From positions 310,001-374,000 of the forward strand of contig NZ_JAOQJG010000003.1 of NCBI RefSeq assembly GCF_025567365.1: a stretch of DNA of 64,000 bases, in the 5' to 3' direction. Under the pieces are notes generated by a model. That model was not told the DNA's origin, ran no database searches, and saw only the letters and a list, made by a program, of their open reading frames with translations. The translations under genes were made by a program, and so were the position numbers. Below, piece by piece: positions 25,728-35,948 of this stretch. The stretch is from Anaerostipes amylophilus. GTDB taxonomy: Bacteria > Bacillota > Clostridia > Lachnospirales > Lachnospiraceae. The stretch's first letter is position 1. The number at the start of each line of letters is the position of its first letter.

Positions 25728-26588
25728 ATGAAGAATTTTTTGATTTTAACGAATGAGCAAAAAGATCCGGGATTTCGTATTTCAAAACAAATTCAGGATT
25801 ATATTGAGAAAAATGGTGGAAAAAGCCATAGGATGTGTGAGTTTACAAGACATATTCAGAAAGATATGAAATGTATTACGAAAGATACAGAATGTGTGAT
25901 CGTTCTCGGTGGAGATGGAACAATGCTTCATGCAGCCAGATTGGTTGTAGATCATGATATTCCAATGGTTGGAGTCAATCTTGGAACACTTGGCTTTTTG
26001 ACAGAGATTGAGTTATCTAAGCTGTATGAGGGCCTAGATGGACTGTTAAATGATACTTTTCAGGTTGAAGAGAGAATGATGCTAGATGGACGTGTGATCC
26101 ATGCAGATCAGGAAACAGATCATCTTCCTGCATTAAATGATGTTGTGATCGCAAGAAGTGGTTTTTCGAGAATTATTTCATTTCGTATTATGGTCAATGG
26201 AAAGCTGCTAGATGTTTATGAAGCAGATGGAATCATTATCTCGACGCCAACAGGTTCTACAGGATATAATTTATCTGCTGGAGGTCCTGTTGTGAATCCG
26301 AAAGCTAACGTAATTCTTGTAACACCGATCTGTCCTCATTCATTGCAGTCAAATAGTCTTGTTTTGTCGCAGGATGATGAGATTGATATTTATATTGAGA
26401 ATGTAAGGGAATCTCAGTTAGAAGAAGCCTATGTTACATTTGATGGGCAGGTTGCACGAAAACTTCAGCCGGGAGATGTCCTTCAAGTAAGAAGATCAAA
26501 GAAGATTGCAAGGATCATTAAAGTGAAAGGAGACAGCTTTTACAGAATCCTTCGAATCAAAGTTGGAGGTCAGAATGAAGAAGAATAG
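25728..26588 (+). CDS. nadK: NAD kinase
   Basis: This encodes 286 residues. ATG 25728 lies behind AAGGA. The nucleotide motif VLGGDGTMLHAARL near residue 60 is the GGDGT site, and GVNLGTLGFLTE follows. TPTGSTGYNLSAGGP near residue 175 is the second conserved block. It phosphorylates NAD to NADP. Its end overlaps argR by 14 bases. Confidence 0.94.
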   Translation: MKNFLILTNEQKDPGFRISKQIQDYIEKNGGKSHRMCEFTRHIQKDMKCITKDTECVIVLGGDGTMLHAARLVVDHDIPMVGVNLGTLGFLTEIELSKLYEGLDGLLNDTFQVEERMMLDGRVIHADQETDHLPALNDVVIARSGFSRIISFRIMVNGKLLDVYEADGIIISTPTGSTGYNLSAGGPVVNPKANVILVTPICPHSLQSNSLVLSQDDEIDIYIENVRESQLEEAYVTFDGQVARKLQPGDVLQVRRSKKIARIIKVKGDSFYRILRIKVGGQNEEE

Positions 26589-27033
26589 GCAGGAAGCGAT
26601 CATTGAGTTGATTCAGAAGTATCCAATTGAAACACAGGAAGAGTTATTATCAAGATTGAATCAGATTGGCTTTAAGACGACACAGGCGACGATTTCGAGA
26701 GATATCAGGGAACTTGCGCTGATCAAAAAACCAGATGCAGATGGGAAACAGATATATTGTCTGATCGATCAAGAAGATGAGACTTCAAGAAAATATCAGA
26801 GAATTCTTGCAGAAGCGATTGTGTCCATGGAATTAGCAGAGAATATGCTTGTTGTAAAAACAGTTTCTGGAATGGCAATGGCATCAGCAGCGGCACTTGA
26901 TTCGTTAAATATTATCGGTATGGTTGGGACGATTGCGGGTGATGATACAATTATGTGTGTCATGAAAGATAAAAATATTGGAAGAACTGCGATCGCAGAG
27001 ATTAATCATATGATCAAAAAATTAAAAGAATAA
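26575..27033 (+). CDS. argR: Arginine repressor
   Basis: This encodes 152 residues. ATG 26575 is 4 bases after GGAGGT inside nadK. The N-terminal winged helix has TTQATISRDIREL, and the C-terminal arginine-binding part has GTIAGDDTIMCVM. It is the usual ArgR/AhrC length. No arginine biosynthesis gene is in the window. Its place between nadK and recN is the common clostridial order. Confidence 0.93.
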   Translation: MKKNRQEAIIELIQKYPIETQEELLSRLNQIGFKTTQATISRDIRELALIKKPDADGKQIYCLIDQEDETSRKYQRILAEAIVSMELAENMLVVKTVSGMAMASAAALDSLNIIGMVGTIAGDDTIMCVMKDKNIGRTAIAEINHMIKKLKE

Positions 27034-27052
27034 AAAAACAGAGAGGAAATCT

Positions 27053-28735
27053 ATGCTGCAGAATTTACATGTAAAGAATCTTGCGTTGATCGACGAGATT
27101 GAGATTACATTTGATGAACATTTAAATATACTAACTGGTGAGACAGGTGCAGGGAAATCGGTCTTGATAGGATCCATAGAAAGTGCACTAGGTAAGAAAA
27201 TCTCTAAAGATATGATCCGTCCAGGTGCTAAAGAAGCAGTTATTGAACTGCTTTTTTGGATTGAAGATGAAAAACTCATCAAAGAAATTGAAGCGTTTGA
27301 TCTTGAAGTGGAAGATGGGCAGATCTTTATTAAACGTGTGATCAACGAAAAGAGAAGTATTAATAAGATCAATGATAGTACAGTTACATTAAATACGTTA
27401 AGAGAAGTATCAAGAAGATTATTTGATCTTCATGGGCAACAGGAACACCAAGTGCTCTTAAAAGAGAAAAATCATCTAAGTATGATGGATCATTTTTTAC
27501 CAATAGAAGCAAAAAAATCGTTAGAAGAATGCAGGGAACTGTCAAAGAAATATCACAAGATTGAAGAAAAAATTAAAGAAATATCAATCGATGATCAGCA
27601 AAGATTAAGAGAACTTGATTTTCTTAAACATGAGATTTCAGAGATTGAGAATGCAAATCTGATCGAAGGAGAAGATGAAGAATTAGAAGCGGTCTATAAA
27701 AAGATTCTTCATAGCAAAGAGATCATTACATCTTGTCAGGCGGCAAGTATGCTGACTGGATATGAAGAAGAGATTTCTATCGGGAATCAACTAAGTGAAA
27801 GTCTTAGAAAAATGCAGGAAATCAGTCATTTAGATCCGGTAATACAAGGATTTTATGAGCAGTTATTATCCATAGAAGATCTTTTGAATGGATTTCACCA
27901 GGAATTGACAGATTATATGGAAGATATGGATTTTGATGAACAGACATATCAGGAAGCAGAAGAACGATTAAATGTCATCAATTCCCTCAAAGATAAATAT
28001 GGTTCCTCCATTGAAGAGATCCTTGCATACGGACAAAAAGCATCAGAGCGGTATAATATTTTATGTGATGTAGAACATGAGATTGATATACTAAAACAGG
28101 AACAAAAACAGATAAAAGAACAATATATAAAAGAAGCTGAAAATCTGTCGCAAAAACGAGAAAAAGAAGCTAAAAAACTGGAACGTGATATTACAAAAGC
28201 GTTGGAAGATCTGAATTTCTTAGATGTGAGATTTGAGATCGAAATGACAAGAAAGAATCAGATCTCACCAGATGGAATTGACCAGATACGTTTTATGATC
28301 TCAACAAATCCGGGACTTCCAATGCATCCAGTTCAGGAAGTTGCATCTGGTGGTGAGTTGTCACGTATCATGCTTGCATTAAAGTCCGTTTCGGCACAGG
28401 CGGATGGTGTTGATACATTGATCTTTGATGAGATTGACACGGGAATCAGTGGAGAAACAGCAAATCGTGTTGCTAAGAAAATGGCAGTGATTTCAAAAGA
28501 TCATCAGGTAATTGCGATCACGCATCTTCCACAGATTGCAGCTATGGCAGACAGTCATTATTTTATCAGGAAACAGACAGACCAAAAAAATACACAAACA
28601 ATGATTTACAAATTAAATAAAGAAGAATCATTGAAAGAAATTTCGAGAATGATCAGTGGAGATCAGAGAAGTGAAGCATCCATGGAACATGCAAAAGAAA
28701 TGAAAACATTGGCAGATCAAACAAAATTATACTGA
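27053..28735 (+). CDS. recN: DNA repair protein RecN
   Basis: This encodes 560 residues. Walker A is GETGAGKSVLIGS near residue 31. A long coiled-coil middle follows (KQEQKQIKEQ), then the signature VASGGELSRIMLALKSV and Walker B TLIFDEIDTGISGE near residue 470. It is an SMC-like ATPase acting on double-strand breaks. GAGAGGAAA precedes the ATG. A terminator follows before spoIVB. Confidence 0.95.
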   Translation: MLQNLHVKNLALIDEIEITFDEHLNILTGETGAGKSVLIGSIESALGKKISKDMIRPGAKEAVIELLFWIEDEKLIKEIEAFDLEVEDGQIFIKRVINEKRSINKINDSTVTLNTLREVSRRLFDLHGQQEHQVLLKEKNHLSMMDHFLPIEAKKSLEECRELSKKYHKIEEKIKEISIDDQQRLRELDFLKHEISEIENANLIEGEDEELEAVYKKILHSKEIITSCQAASMLTGYEEEISIGNQLSESLRKMQEISHLDPVIQGFYEQLLSIEDLLNGFHQELTDYMEDMDFDEQTYQEAEERLNVINSLKDKYGSSIEEILAYGQKASERYNILCDVEHEIDILKQEQKQIKEQYIKEAENLSQKREKEAKKLERDITKALEDLNFLDVRFEIEMTRKNQISPDGIDQIRFMISTNPGLPMHPVQEVASGGELSRIMLALKSVSAQADGVDTLIFDEIDTGISGETANRVAKKMAVISKDHQVIAITHLPQIAAMADSHYFIRKQTDQKNTQTMIYKLNKEESLKEISRMISGDQRSEASMEHAKEMKTLADQTKLY

Positions 28736-28762
28736 TTATGAAAACGGTAATTTTCATATAAT

Positions 28763-28796
28763 AAAAAGGATATATCAATTACGATATGTCCTTTTT
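28763..28796 (+). terminator. Terminator between recN and spoIVB
   Basis: AAAAAGGATATATC (28763-28776) pairs with GATATGTCCTTTTT (28783-28796, one G-T pair). The T-run touches the spoIVB ribosome site AGGAGGA, so spoIVB expression would need read-through or a promoter inside or just before this hairpin. Confidence 0.7.
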
Positions 28797-28809
28797 TAGG
28801 AGGAAGAAT

Positions 28810-30027
28810 ATGAAAAAATACAGTTACCGTAAGCTTCTCATTATACTTTTTATGTTGAATTTATTTGCAATCGCAGTGTTTTATATCAAATATTGTAAAT
28901 CACAATTGCCAAATACGATTCATATCAAGAAAGGAGAAAAAATATCACTTTGCTATAATATTCCAGCAAGTGCGACGATCAATAACCAGAAGATTAAACT
29001 AAACAGAACTTTTATTTTTCAGAAATGCAGCAGTGGGCAGTATGAGATGAAAACTAGTTTGTTTGGGACTATTCCGCTTAAAAAGATTAAGGTAAAAGTA
29101 GTTGATGGACAGAAAGTTATCCCGAGTGGACAGGTTGTCGGAATTTATGTTGAAACAAATGGACTTTTAGTGATCGATACCGATGGTTTTACTGGAGAAA
29201 ATGGAGTCGATCATGCACCAAGCAAAAATAAATTGTATCGTGGGGATTATATTAAAAAGATAGACGGAGCAGATGTTTTGTCGAAAAAGCAGTTTATTGA
29301 AAAAATTAATCAAAGTGATGGAAATTCTGTTACATTGACAGTCAGCCGTAGATCAAAAGTGTTGAAGATTAAGATTAAGCCGGAGTTTTCAAAGACAGAT
29401 CATATGTATAAAATCGGGGCATGGATCAGGGATAATACACAAGGAATCGGAACTATGACATATATAAAAAAAGATTCTTTTGGAGGCTTAGGACATGGAA
29501 TTTATGATATGGATACAGGAAAGCTTTTAAAGATCAAAGGCGGATTTTTATTAACTCCACAGATTTATTCTATCAAAAAGGGAAAAGCAGGAACACCAGG
29601 AGAGATTGTTGGAAGTATCGAGTACAAAGAAGAAAATATTATAGGATCTATAAAAAAGAATACAGAAAAAGGAATTTATGGAACAGTATCGGATACGGAA
29701 AGTAAAGCATATGAAATTGGATACAGACAAGACGTTAAGAAAGGGAAGGCTTATATTTTGTCAAATCTTACAGGCTCTATGAAGAAATATGAAATTAGAA
29801 TTTCTAAAGTTGTTCCATCCGATACAGATGTTTTAAAAAGCATGGAAATTGAAGTTACAGATAAGCGGTTGTTAAATCTTACAAATGGAATCATACAAGG
29901 AATGAGTGGAAGTCCGATCATACAGGATGGAAAATTGATTGGTGCAGTAACCCATGTTTTTGTAGATGATCCGACAAAAGGATATGCAATTTTGATGGAA
30001 ACAATGATTTATGAGATGAAAAAATAG
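28810..30027 (+). CDS. spoIVB: SpoIVB sporulation serine peptidase
   Basis: This encodes 405 residues; ATG 28810 is behind AGGAGGA. One N-terminal membrane helix (LLIILFMLNLFAIAVFYI) is followed by a PDZ domain (YRGDYIKKIDGADV) and a serine peptidase domain. LGHGIYD carries the His and GMSGSPI the Ser of the catalytic pair. In Bacillus it signals from forespore to mother cell to activate pro-sigma-K processing. In Bacillus spo0A follows directly; here sbcD and sbcC intervene. Confidence 0.93.
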   Translation: MKKYSYRKLLIILFMLNLFAIAVFYIKYCKSQLPNTIHIKKGEKISLCYNIPASATINNQKIKLNRTFIFQKCSSGQYEMKTSLFGTIPLKKIKVKVVDGQKVIPSGQVVGIYVETNGLLVIDTDGFTGENGVDHAPSKNKLYRGDYIKKIDGADVLSKKQFIEKINQSDGNSVTLTVSRRSKVLKIKIKPEFSKTDHMYKIGAWIRDNTQGIGTMTYIKKDSFGGLGHGIYDMDTGKLLKIKGGFLLTPQIYSIKKGKAGTPGEIVGSIEYKEENIIGSIKKNTEKGIYGTVSDTESKAYEIGYRQDVKKGKAYILSNLTGSMKKYEIRISKVVPSDTDVLKSMEIEVTDKRLLNLTNGIIQGMSGSPIIQDGKLIGAVTHVFVDDPTKGYAILMETMIYEMKK

Positions 30028-30089
30028 AAGATGCTTTTTAAGTATAAATTTGTTACAATAGAAAAATAAAAAATAGGAGGATGAGGGAT

Positions 30090-31229
30090 ATGAAGATTTT
30101 GCATCTGGCAGATTTACATCTTGGAAAAAGAGTGAATGAGATGTCGATGATCGAAGATCAGAAGTATATATTAGATCAGATCATAACATTAATCAAAGAA
30201 GAAAGTGTAGGAATTGTTTTACTATGCGGAGATATTTACGATAAATCAATCCCTACGATCGAAGCAATACATCTTCTTGATGAGTTTTTAGATCAATTAA
30301 GTAAAATGGCGATTAAAGTACTTATGATAAGCGGAAATCACGATTCAATTGATCGTTTATCATTTGGGAAGAGCTTATTTACACGTTCTAATTTATATAT
30401 TGCATCGCAATTTGAAAATGAAATAGAAAAGATCACAGTAAAAGAAAATGGAATCACAGTGAATTTTTATATGTTGCCATTTGTAAAATCTGCTTATATC
30501 AGCCATATATTTCAGCTGCAGACAGACTCATATGAGGAATGTTTCCGATATCTGATTGAACACACAAAGATAGATGAAGAAGAAACAAACATTTTGTTAT
30601 CCCATCAGTTTGTGACTGCAAATAAGAAAAATCCAGAGTTGTCAGACTCAGAAACAAGTAGTCTTGGAGGAATTGATAATATTGATTTTCATATTTTTGA
30701 TCCATTTGATTATGTAGCACTTGGACATATTCATAAACCACAGGCGATGGGACGTGAAATGGTTAGATATGCAGGATCGATTCTTAAGTATTCATTTTCA
30801 GAGATTCATATGGACAAGAAGGCAACAATTCTTACAATTGATGCAAAGAAAGAAATATCTTTGTCATTTCACCCACTAAAACCTTTGAGAGATATGAGAG
30901 AAATTGAATGTTCATTAGAAGAATTATTAAAAAAACAATGTGAGATTGGTAAGCAAGAAGATTATATGCATGTAATTCTTACAGATGAAGAACAGATTTT
31001 AGATGCGATTGGAAAAGTGAGAACAATTTATCCAAATGTTATGCAGATCAGTTTCAAAAATCGTAGACACATGAAACAGTTAGAAAGTGCACAGATCAAA
31101 GAAGATCAGATTTCAGATCAAAGTCCAGCGGAATTATTTGAGCAGTTTTATAAGATGCAAAATCATATTGATTTGGATGAGAAAAGATTACAGCTGGTGT
31201 TATCAGTTTTTGAGGAGGTGATCCGATGA
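30090..31229 (+). CDS. sbcD: Exonuclease SbcD subunit
   Basis: This encodes 379 residues. ATG 30090 is chosen because GGAGG lies 10 bases upstream; ATG 30081 is too close. Metallophosphoesterase motifs: LHLADLHLGK near residue 4, LLCGDIYD near residue 48, ISGNHDS near residue 83 and LGHIH later. It is the nuclease of the SbcCD complex that cuts hairpins and protein-blocked ends. The stop overlaps sbcC as ATGA. Confidence 0.93.
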   Translation: MKILHLADLHLGKRVNEMSMIEDQKYILDQIITLIKEESVGIVLLCGDIYDKSIPTIEAIHLLDEFLDQLSKMAIKVLMISGNHDSIDRLSFGKSLFTRSNLYIASQFENEIEKITVKENGITVNFYMLPFVKSAYISHIFQLQTDSYEECFRYLIEHTKIDEEETNILLSHQFVTANKKNPELSDSETSSLGGIDNIDFHIFDPFDYVALGHIHKPQAMGREMVRYAGSILKYSFSEIHMDKKATILTIDAKKEISLSFHPLKPLRDMREIECSLEELLKKQCEIGKQEDYMHVILTDEEQILDAIGKVRTIYPNVMQISFKNRRHMKQLESAQIKEDQISDQSPAELFEQFYKMQNHIDLDEKRLQLVLSVFEEVIR

Positions 31230-34009
31230 GACCACATACATTGATATTGTCAGCATTTGGACCATTTGCTGGAGAAACTATTATTGATTTTACAAAGTTC
31301 AAAGATGGTATTTTCCTGATTTCTGGAGAAACAGGTGCTGGAAAAACAACTATTTTTGATGGTATTTGTTTTGCTTTGTATGGGGAACCAAGTGGTTCTT
31401 ATAGAAAACAGGATATGCTTCGTAGTGATTTTGCAAAAGAGGATGTAGAAACGAAAGTTGTTTTCTTGTTTTCACATAGAAATATAGAATATAAGATTGA
31501 AAGAATTCCATCTTATATGAGAAAAAGTAAACGTGGTGATGGTATGACACGTCAATCACCAGAAGCAGTTTTATATCAGGATGAAGAAATTCTTGAGACA
31601 GGAAATTATCAGGTGACAGCCAAAGTAGAAGAACTTCTTGGTATGGATCGGATACAGTATCAACAGATTTCTATGATCGCACAGGGAGAATTTTTAAAAC
31701 TGCTTTATGCCAAAGGAAAAGAAAGAAGTGAGATATTTCGTAAAATTTTTGGTACTGGTTATTTATACGAATTTCAGGAAAAAATTAAACGGCGTCATCT
31801 TTCTTGCAAATATGAATATAGCAATATTCAGGATACGTTATTAGAACAGGAAGATAGTGTTTATATACCAAAAGATGAGCCAGAATATAAGATATATAAA
31901 GAATATTATAAACAGAAGCATCAGATTCCGGAATTTCTGGATATTGTAAATAGGTATCATGATCGTAAACAAAAAGAATATGAAGTTTTAAGAGAGCAGA
32001 AAGAAAAAGACGAACAAATATGGAATGAGCAGAAGATTGTTTATTCACGAATGAAAGATAAAACTGAGGAGGCTAAAAAGCTTAAATTATTGATCAAGGA
32101 ACTTTCAGAGGATGAAAAAGAAGCTAAAAGACAGCAGCGTCTGATAAAAAAACAATATGATAAGATTCAGAAAGATGCCCCCAAATTACATAAAAAAGAG
32201 CTCCGTGTGGTAGAGATTGAAAAACAGACAAAGCAGTATAAAGAATTGGAAAATCTGGTAAAAAAACAGGAATCATATCAAAATGTAAAACAAAGATATG
32301 AAAATCAAAGAGAAGAATTAAACCAGAAAAAAGAAAAAGAACAGCAAAGAGAAAAAACAATTGCAGAGTTTTTAGGTCAGACAGAAGAAATAGAGAAACG
32401 ATATGATGAACTTCAAAAAGAGGAACTTCGTATGTCTGTTCGTGAAAAGCAGCTGAAGGAACTTTGTAAAGATAAAGAAAAATATCTTAAAGAACTTGTA
32501 GTTTATGAAAAGGAAATGAAAATTTATGAGAAAATTCGACTGGAACGCAGAAAATTAAAGGATCGTTTATCTGACTGGCAGGATCAGTATGATTGTAATC
32601 AGGCAGGTCTTCTGGCACGAACGTTAATAGAAGGAAATCCATGTCCTGTCTGTGGTTCAACAATACATCCGAATGTAGCACAGTTTAAAGAAAGTGATAT
32701 TACGCAAGAATTGTTAAAAAATCTTAGAGAACAGACAGAAGAGATTGATCAGGAGTATAATACGATTTTTTCAAAAGTAAGACAAAGAAAAGGGATGGTA
32801 GAGGCTCAAAGGAAAAATCTATGCCGAAAAAGTGGAAAAGAACCAGAAAATTTTGAAGAAATTGATCAATTATACGAAGAAACGATCAAAGAGTATAAAA
32901 AGATTAAAAAAGCGTTTGAGTGCATAGAGAGACAGAAAGAAAAAATTGCAGATCAGAGAGACAAGATTGAAAAATCGAAACAAAAGCAGAAATCTTATGA
33001 TGAAAAAATAAATGAATTGTTGGAAAAGATACATGAGAAAGATATTTTATATAAAGAGGTAGGAGCAGGAATTTTTGAAATCAAAAAAAATCTTTTATAT
33101 AAATCTCTTAAAGAGGCAAATGAAGCAAAACAACAATTGCTTGATGAGATTGCAAAAACACATGAAACGGCAGATGAGATTAAGAACAAGCGGGAAATAA
33201 TTCAAAGACAAGAAGTCCAGATCATAGCAGCAAGGGAAGAAAAAGAGAAAAATCTTCAAGAACTTACAGTCTGGTTAGAGCAGATGAGGTCATCCAAAGA
33301 AGAGTTTATAGATCTTAAAAAGTTTGAATCAAAATTAAACAGAGAACAAAAACAGATTCAAAAACAGACAGAAGTTCTTGAACAATTAAATAAGCAGATT
33401 CTTTTAAACAAACAGACGGCTGATCTTATGGGGAAAAAACTTGTGGAATATAAAGAAGCAGAAGAAAATTATACATTGTTAAAGGATCTTTCAGATACAG
33501 CGAATGGGGAACAAAAGGGAAAAATCAAAGTTTCTTTTGAACGATTTGTACAGTCTGTGTATTTTGATCGGATTCTTTCTGCTGCGAATCAGCGATTGGC
33601 TGTCATGAGTGAACAACGTTATTATCTGATTAGAAAAGAAGAAAATGACAATAAAAAGGGATCTTCTGGACTTGAATTAGAAATTCTTGATGAATGGACA
33701 GGGAAAAAAAGAAATATCCGGTCTCTTTCAGGAGGAGAATCATTTAAAGCAGCTTTGTCATTGGCGTTGGGATTAAGTGACGTGATCCAGAATAAAAAAG
33801 GCGGGATCACGGTGGATACAATCTTCATTGATGAGGGATTTGGAACACTTGACGGAGATTCGTTAAACAAAGCAATACAGATCATACATTCATTATCGCT
33901 TGAAGGAAATAAGCTGGTTGGTATTATATCACATGTTGAAGAATTAAAAGAGCAGATTGATCAGAAGATAGAAGTTTACAAAGATCATGCAGGGAGTAAA
34001 GTGAAATAA
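31226..34009 (+). CDS. sbcC: Exonuclease SbcC subunit (SMC-like ATPase)
   Basis: This encodes 927 residues. Walker A is SGETGAGKTTIFDG near residue 32. Long coiled coils flank a zinc hook NPCPVCGSTIHP near residue 471. The C-terminal head has SLSGGESFKAALSLALGL and FIDEGFGTLDGDSL. With SbcD it forms the Mre11-Rad50-like complex. It is a little shorter than the E. coli protein (about 1050), as in many Firmicutes. Confidence 0.94.
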   Translation: MRPHTLILSAFGPFAGETIIDFTKFKDGIFLISGETGAGKTTIFDGICFALYGEPSGSYRKQDMLRSDFAKEDVETKVVFLFSHRNIEYKIERIPSYMRKSKRGDGMTRQSPEAVLYQDEEILETGNYQVTAKVEELLGMDRIQYQQISMIAQGEFLKLLYAKGKERSEIFRKIFGTGYLYEFQEKIKRRHLSCKYEYSNIQDTLLEQEDSVYIPKDEPEYKIYKEYYKQKHQIPEFLDIVNRYHDRKQKEYEVLREQKEKDEQIWNEQKIVYSRMKDKTEEAKKLKLLIKELSEDEKEAKRQQRLIKKQYDKIQKDAPKLHKKELRVVEIEKQTKQYKELENLVKKQESYQNVKQRYENQREELNQKKEKEQQREKTIAEFLGQTEEIEKRYDELQKEELRMSVREKQLKELCKDKEKYLKELVVYEKEMKIYEKIRLERRKLKDRLSDWQDQYDCNQAGLLARTLIEGNPCPVCGSTIHPNVAQFKESDITQELLKNLREQTEEIDQEYNTIFSKVRQRKGMVEAQRKNLCRKSGKEPENFEEIDQLYEETIKEYKKIKKAFECIERQKEKIADQRDKIEKSKQKQKSYDEKINELLEKIHEKDILYKEVGAGIFEIKKNLLYKSLKEANEAKQQLLDEIAKTHETADEIKNKREIIQRQEVQIIAAREEKEKNLQELTVWLEQMRSSKEEFIDLKKFESKLNREQKQIQKQTEVLEQLNKQILLNKQTADLMGKKLVEYKEAEENYTLLKDLSDTANGEQKGKIKVSFERFVQSVYFDRILSAANQRLAVMSEQRYYLIRKEENDNKKGSSGLELEILDEWTGKKRNIRSLSGGESFKAALSLALGLSDVIQNKKGGITVDTIFIDEGFGTLDGDSLNKAIQIIHSLSLEGNKLVGIISHVEELKEQIDQKIEVYKDHAGSKVK

Positions 34010-34019
34010 TCAGGAATTC

Positions 34020-34050
34020 TTGTGACAGAAGATTATAGTCATGTTATACT
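34020..34050 (+). promoter_or_regulatory. Candidate SigA promoter upstream of spo0A
   Basis: -10 TATACT (34045-34050) with TTGTGA (34020-34025) at 19 bp, or TGTGAC at 18 bp, as -35. It lies upstream of the two 0A boxes, which would place the boxes in the leader region. Confidence 0.4.
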
Positions 34051-34100
34051 AAGTGCAAAAGAAAAAATATGACAACGATTTTAAAAAATACAATTAATTT

Positions 34101-34117
34101 TGTCGAATTATGTCGAA
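34101..34117 (+). promoter_or_regulatory. Two tandem Spo0A boxes upstream of spo0A
   Basis: TGTCGAA occurs at 34101-34107 and again at 34111-34117, 10 bp apart, one helical turn. This is the 0A-box core in the same orientation as spo0A, about 105 bp before its start. It suggests autoregulation of the three-gene spo0A cluster. Confidence 0.7.
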
Positions 34118-34222
34118 TCCTTTGGAAATCAACCAAAACTTGCGGAGAAATATGGGTTGTTTGTAAACTTAGAGAAAATATATAATAAAAATGTAGAGAA
34201 AAACAGAATGGGAGGACTGGAT

Positions 34223-35029
34223 ATGAACAAGATTAATGTGGCTATTGCAGATGATAACCAGAGAACCGTTGAGATGATGACAGAACTGTTAGAACAAGAA
34301 AGTGATATCGAAGTAATTGCAAGTGCTGATAACGGAGAAGATGCGTTGCGCATCATCAAGGAAAGACAACCGGATGTAGTGTTACTTGATATTATTATGC
34401 CAAAGCTTGATGGAATTGGGGTACTGGAACATTTGCGGAATGAAAATCTCAGTAAAAGACCAATCATTATTATGGTTTCTGCAATGGGCCAGGAAAATGT
34501 CTGTGAAGAAGCTATGGATTTAGGTGCATCCTATTTTATTTTGAAACCTTTTGATTTACGCACGATCATTAAACAGATCAAACAGGCAAGAATAAAGCAA
34601 GAGGTGCCTGAAAGACCATTCGTTTCTGTACCAGAGAAGATCCATGGATTAACAGAGAATCAGCTGGAGATCATTATAACGAATATGATTCACGAGATCG
34701 GAGTTCCAGCTCACATTAAAGGATATCAGTATTTGAGAGATTCTATTATGATGGCAGTATGTGATATGGATATATTGAATTCTATCACAAAGCAGCTGTA
34801 TCCATCGATTGCTGAGAAATTTGATACAACACCAAGCAGGGTAGAACGTGCAATCAGACATGCAATAGAAGTAGCCTGGGGAAGAGGAAAAATGGATACG
34901 ATTGATGCGTTATTTGGATATACGATCCATGCAGGTAAAGGAAAGCCTACAAATTCAGAATTTATCGCATTGATCGCTGATAAGATACGTCTGGAATATG
35001 GAGATGAGATAATATCTCAAGGGAAATAG
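34223..35029 (+). CDS. spo0A: Sporulation master regulator Spo0A (canonical copy)
   Basis: This encodes 268 residues; ATG 34223 is behind GGGAGGACTGG. Receiver: acidic pair Asp10-Asp11, phospho-acceptor Asp56 (LLDIIMP), Ser86 and Lys108 (LKPF). Output domain: GVPAHIKGYQYLRD, recognition helix TPSRVERAIRHAIEVAW, and the C-terminal KPTNSEFIALIADKIRLE. These are the classical Spo0A features, so it should control entry into sporulation after phosphorelay. Two 0A boxes stand upstream. Two paralogues follow directly. Confidence 0.95.
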   Translation: MNKINVAIADDNQRTVEMMTELLEQESDIEVIASADNGEDALRIIKERQPDVVLLDIIMPKLDGIGVLEHLRNENLSKRPIIIMVSAMGQENVCEEAMDLGASYFILKPFDLRTIIKQIKQARIKQEVPERPFVSVPEKIHGLTENQLEIIITNMIHEIGVPAHIKGYQYLRDSIMMAVCDMDILNSITKQLYPSIAEKFDTTPSRVERAIRHAIEVAWGRGKMDTIDALFGYTIHAGKGKPTNSEFIALIADKIRLEYGDEIISQGK

Positions 35030-35071
35030 GCAGTAGATATAGACATTGTCATGATCAGGAGGCTGAAAAAG

Positions 35072-35890
35072 ATGGAAAAGAAGTTAAAGATTTTGATTGT
35101 AGATGGAGATGTATCGGAGGCAGAGATCCTAGAGTCTAGATTACAAACAGATTTTGAAGTAGCAGGAACTGCATTTGACGGAGTCAGAGCAGTGGAGAAA
35201 ATCAAAGGACAATTACCAGATGTTGTACTAATTGATATTATGCTGCCACAGATTGATGGAATTGGTGTTATTGAAAAATGCAGAGAAGAGATGGAATATG
35301 AACAGCTTCCAGTTTTTATTGTATTGACTTCTATAGGAACAGAGAAACTCATAGAATGTATTAATCATATGGATATTGATTATTGTATGATGCGGCCGTT
35401 CAAACAAGAGGTTTTGATTCATAGGATCAAACAAGTGGCAAAGATTAAAGGGTTGGATCAAAAGATCCGTCAGAAGGAAAAACTACAAAGTGTAGAAATA
35501 AGAAAACAAAGAACGGTTCTAGATTATGAATTTAATATGAAGCAAGATGTGACAAAAATTATCAGGGATCTTGGAATTCCGGCACATATCAAGGGGTATC
35601 AATATATAAGAGAAGGGATTATTATGGCAATTGAAGATATAAATATGATGAATTACATCACAAAACTTTTATATCCGACAATTGCTAAAAAATATAAAAC
35701 GACATCAAGCAGCGTCGAAAGAGCGATACGTCATGCAATCGAAGTTGCATGGAGTCGTGGAAAAGTGGAATTATTAGAAGAAATGTTTGGGTATACGATC
35801 AGTGCAGGTAAGGGGAAACCTACAAATTCAGAATTTATAGCACTGATTGCAGATAAGCTAAGATTAGATTATCATATCAATGCATCCTAA
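35072..35890 (+). CDS. Spo0A paralogue 2, altered receiver
   Basis: This encodes 272 residues; ATG 35072 follows AGGAGG. The receiver keeps Asp55 and Thr86. The acidic pocket reads Asp11-Gly12-Asp13 instead of Asp-Asp, and the conserved Lys is Arg108 (MMRPF). The linker is longer. The output domain is nearly as in Spo0A (GIPAHIKGYQYIRE, KPTNSEFIALIADKLRL), but the recognition helix has SSSVERAIRHAI, Ser for the Arg before VER. It probably binds 0A-like boxes. Phosphorylation control is likely changed. Confidence 0.85.
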   Translation: MEKKLKILIVDGDVSEAEILESRLQTDFEVAGTAFDGVRAVEKIKGQLPDVVLIDIMLPQIDGIGVIEKCREEMEYEQLPVFIVLTSIGTEKLIECINHMDIDYCMMRPFKQEVLIHRIKQVAKIKGLDQKIRQKEKLQSVEIRKQRTVLDYEFNMKQDVTKIIRDLGIPAHIKGYQYIREGIIMAIEDINMMNYITKLLYPTIAKKYKTTSSSVERAIRHAIEVAWSRGKVELLEEMFGYTISAGKGKPTNSEFIALIADKLRLDYHINAS

Positions 35891-35948
35891 AAAGATGTAG
35901 ATAGGATGTAGAAGAACAAAAATAGGGAGATTGCTTGGAGGAGAAAAT

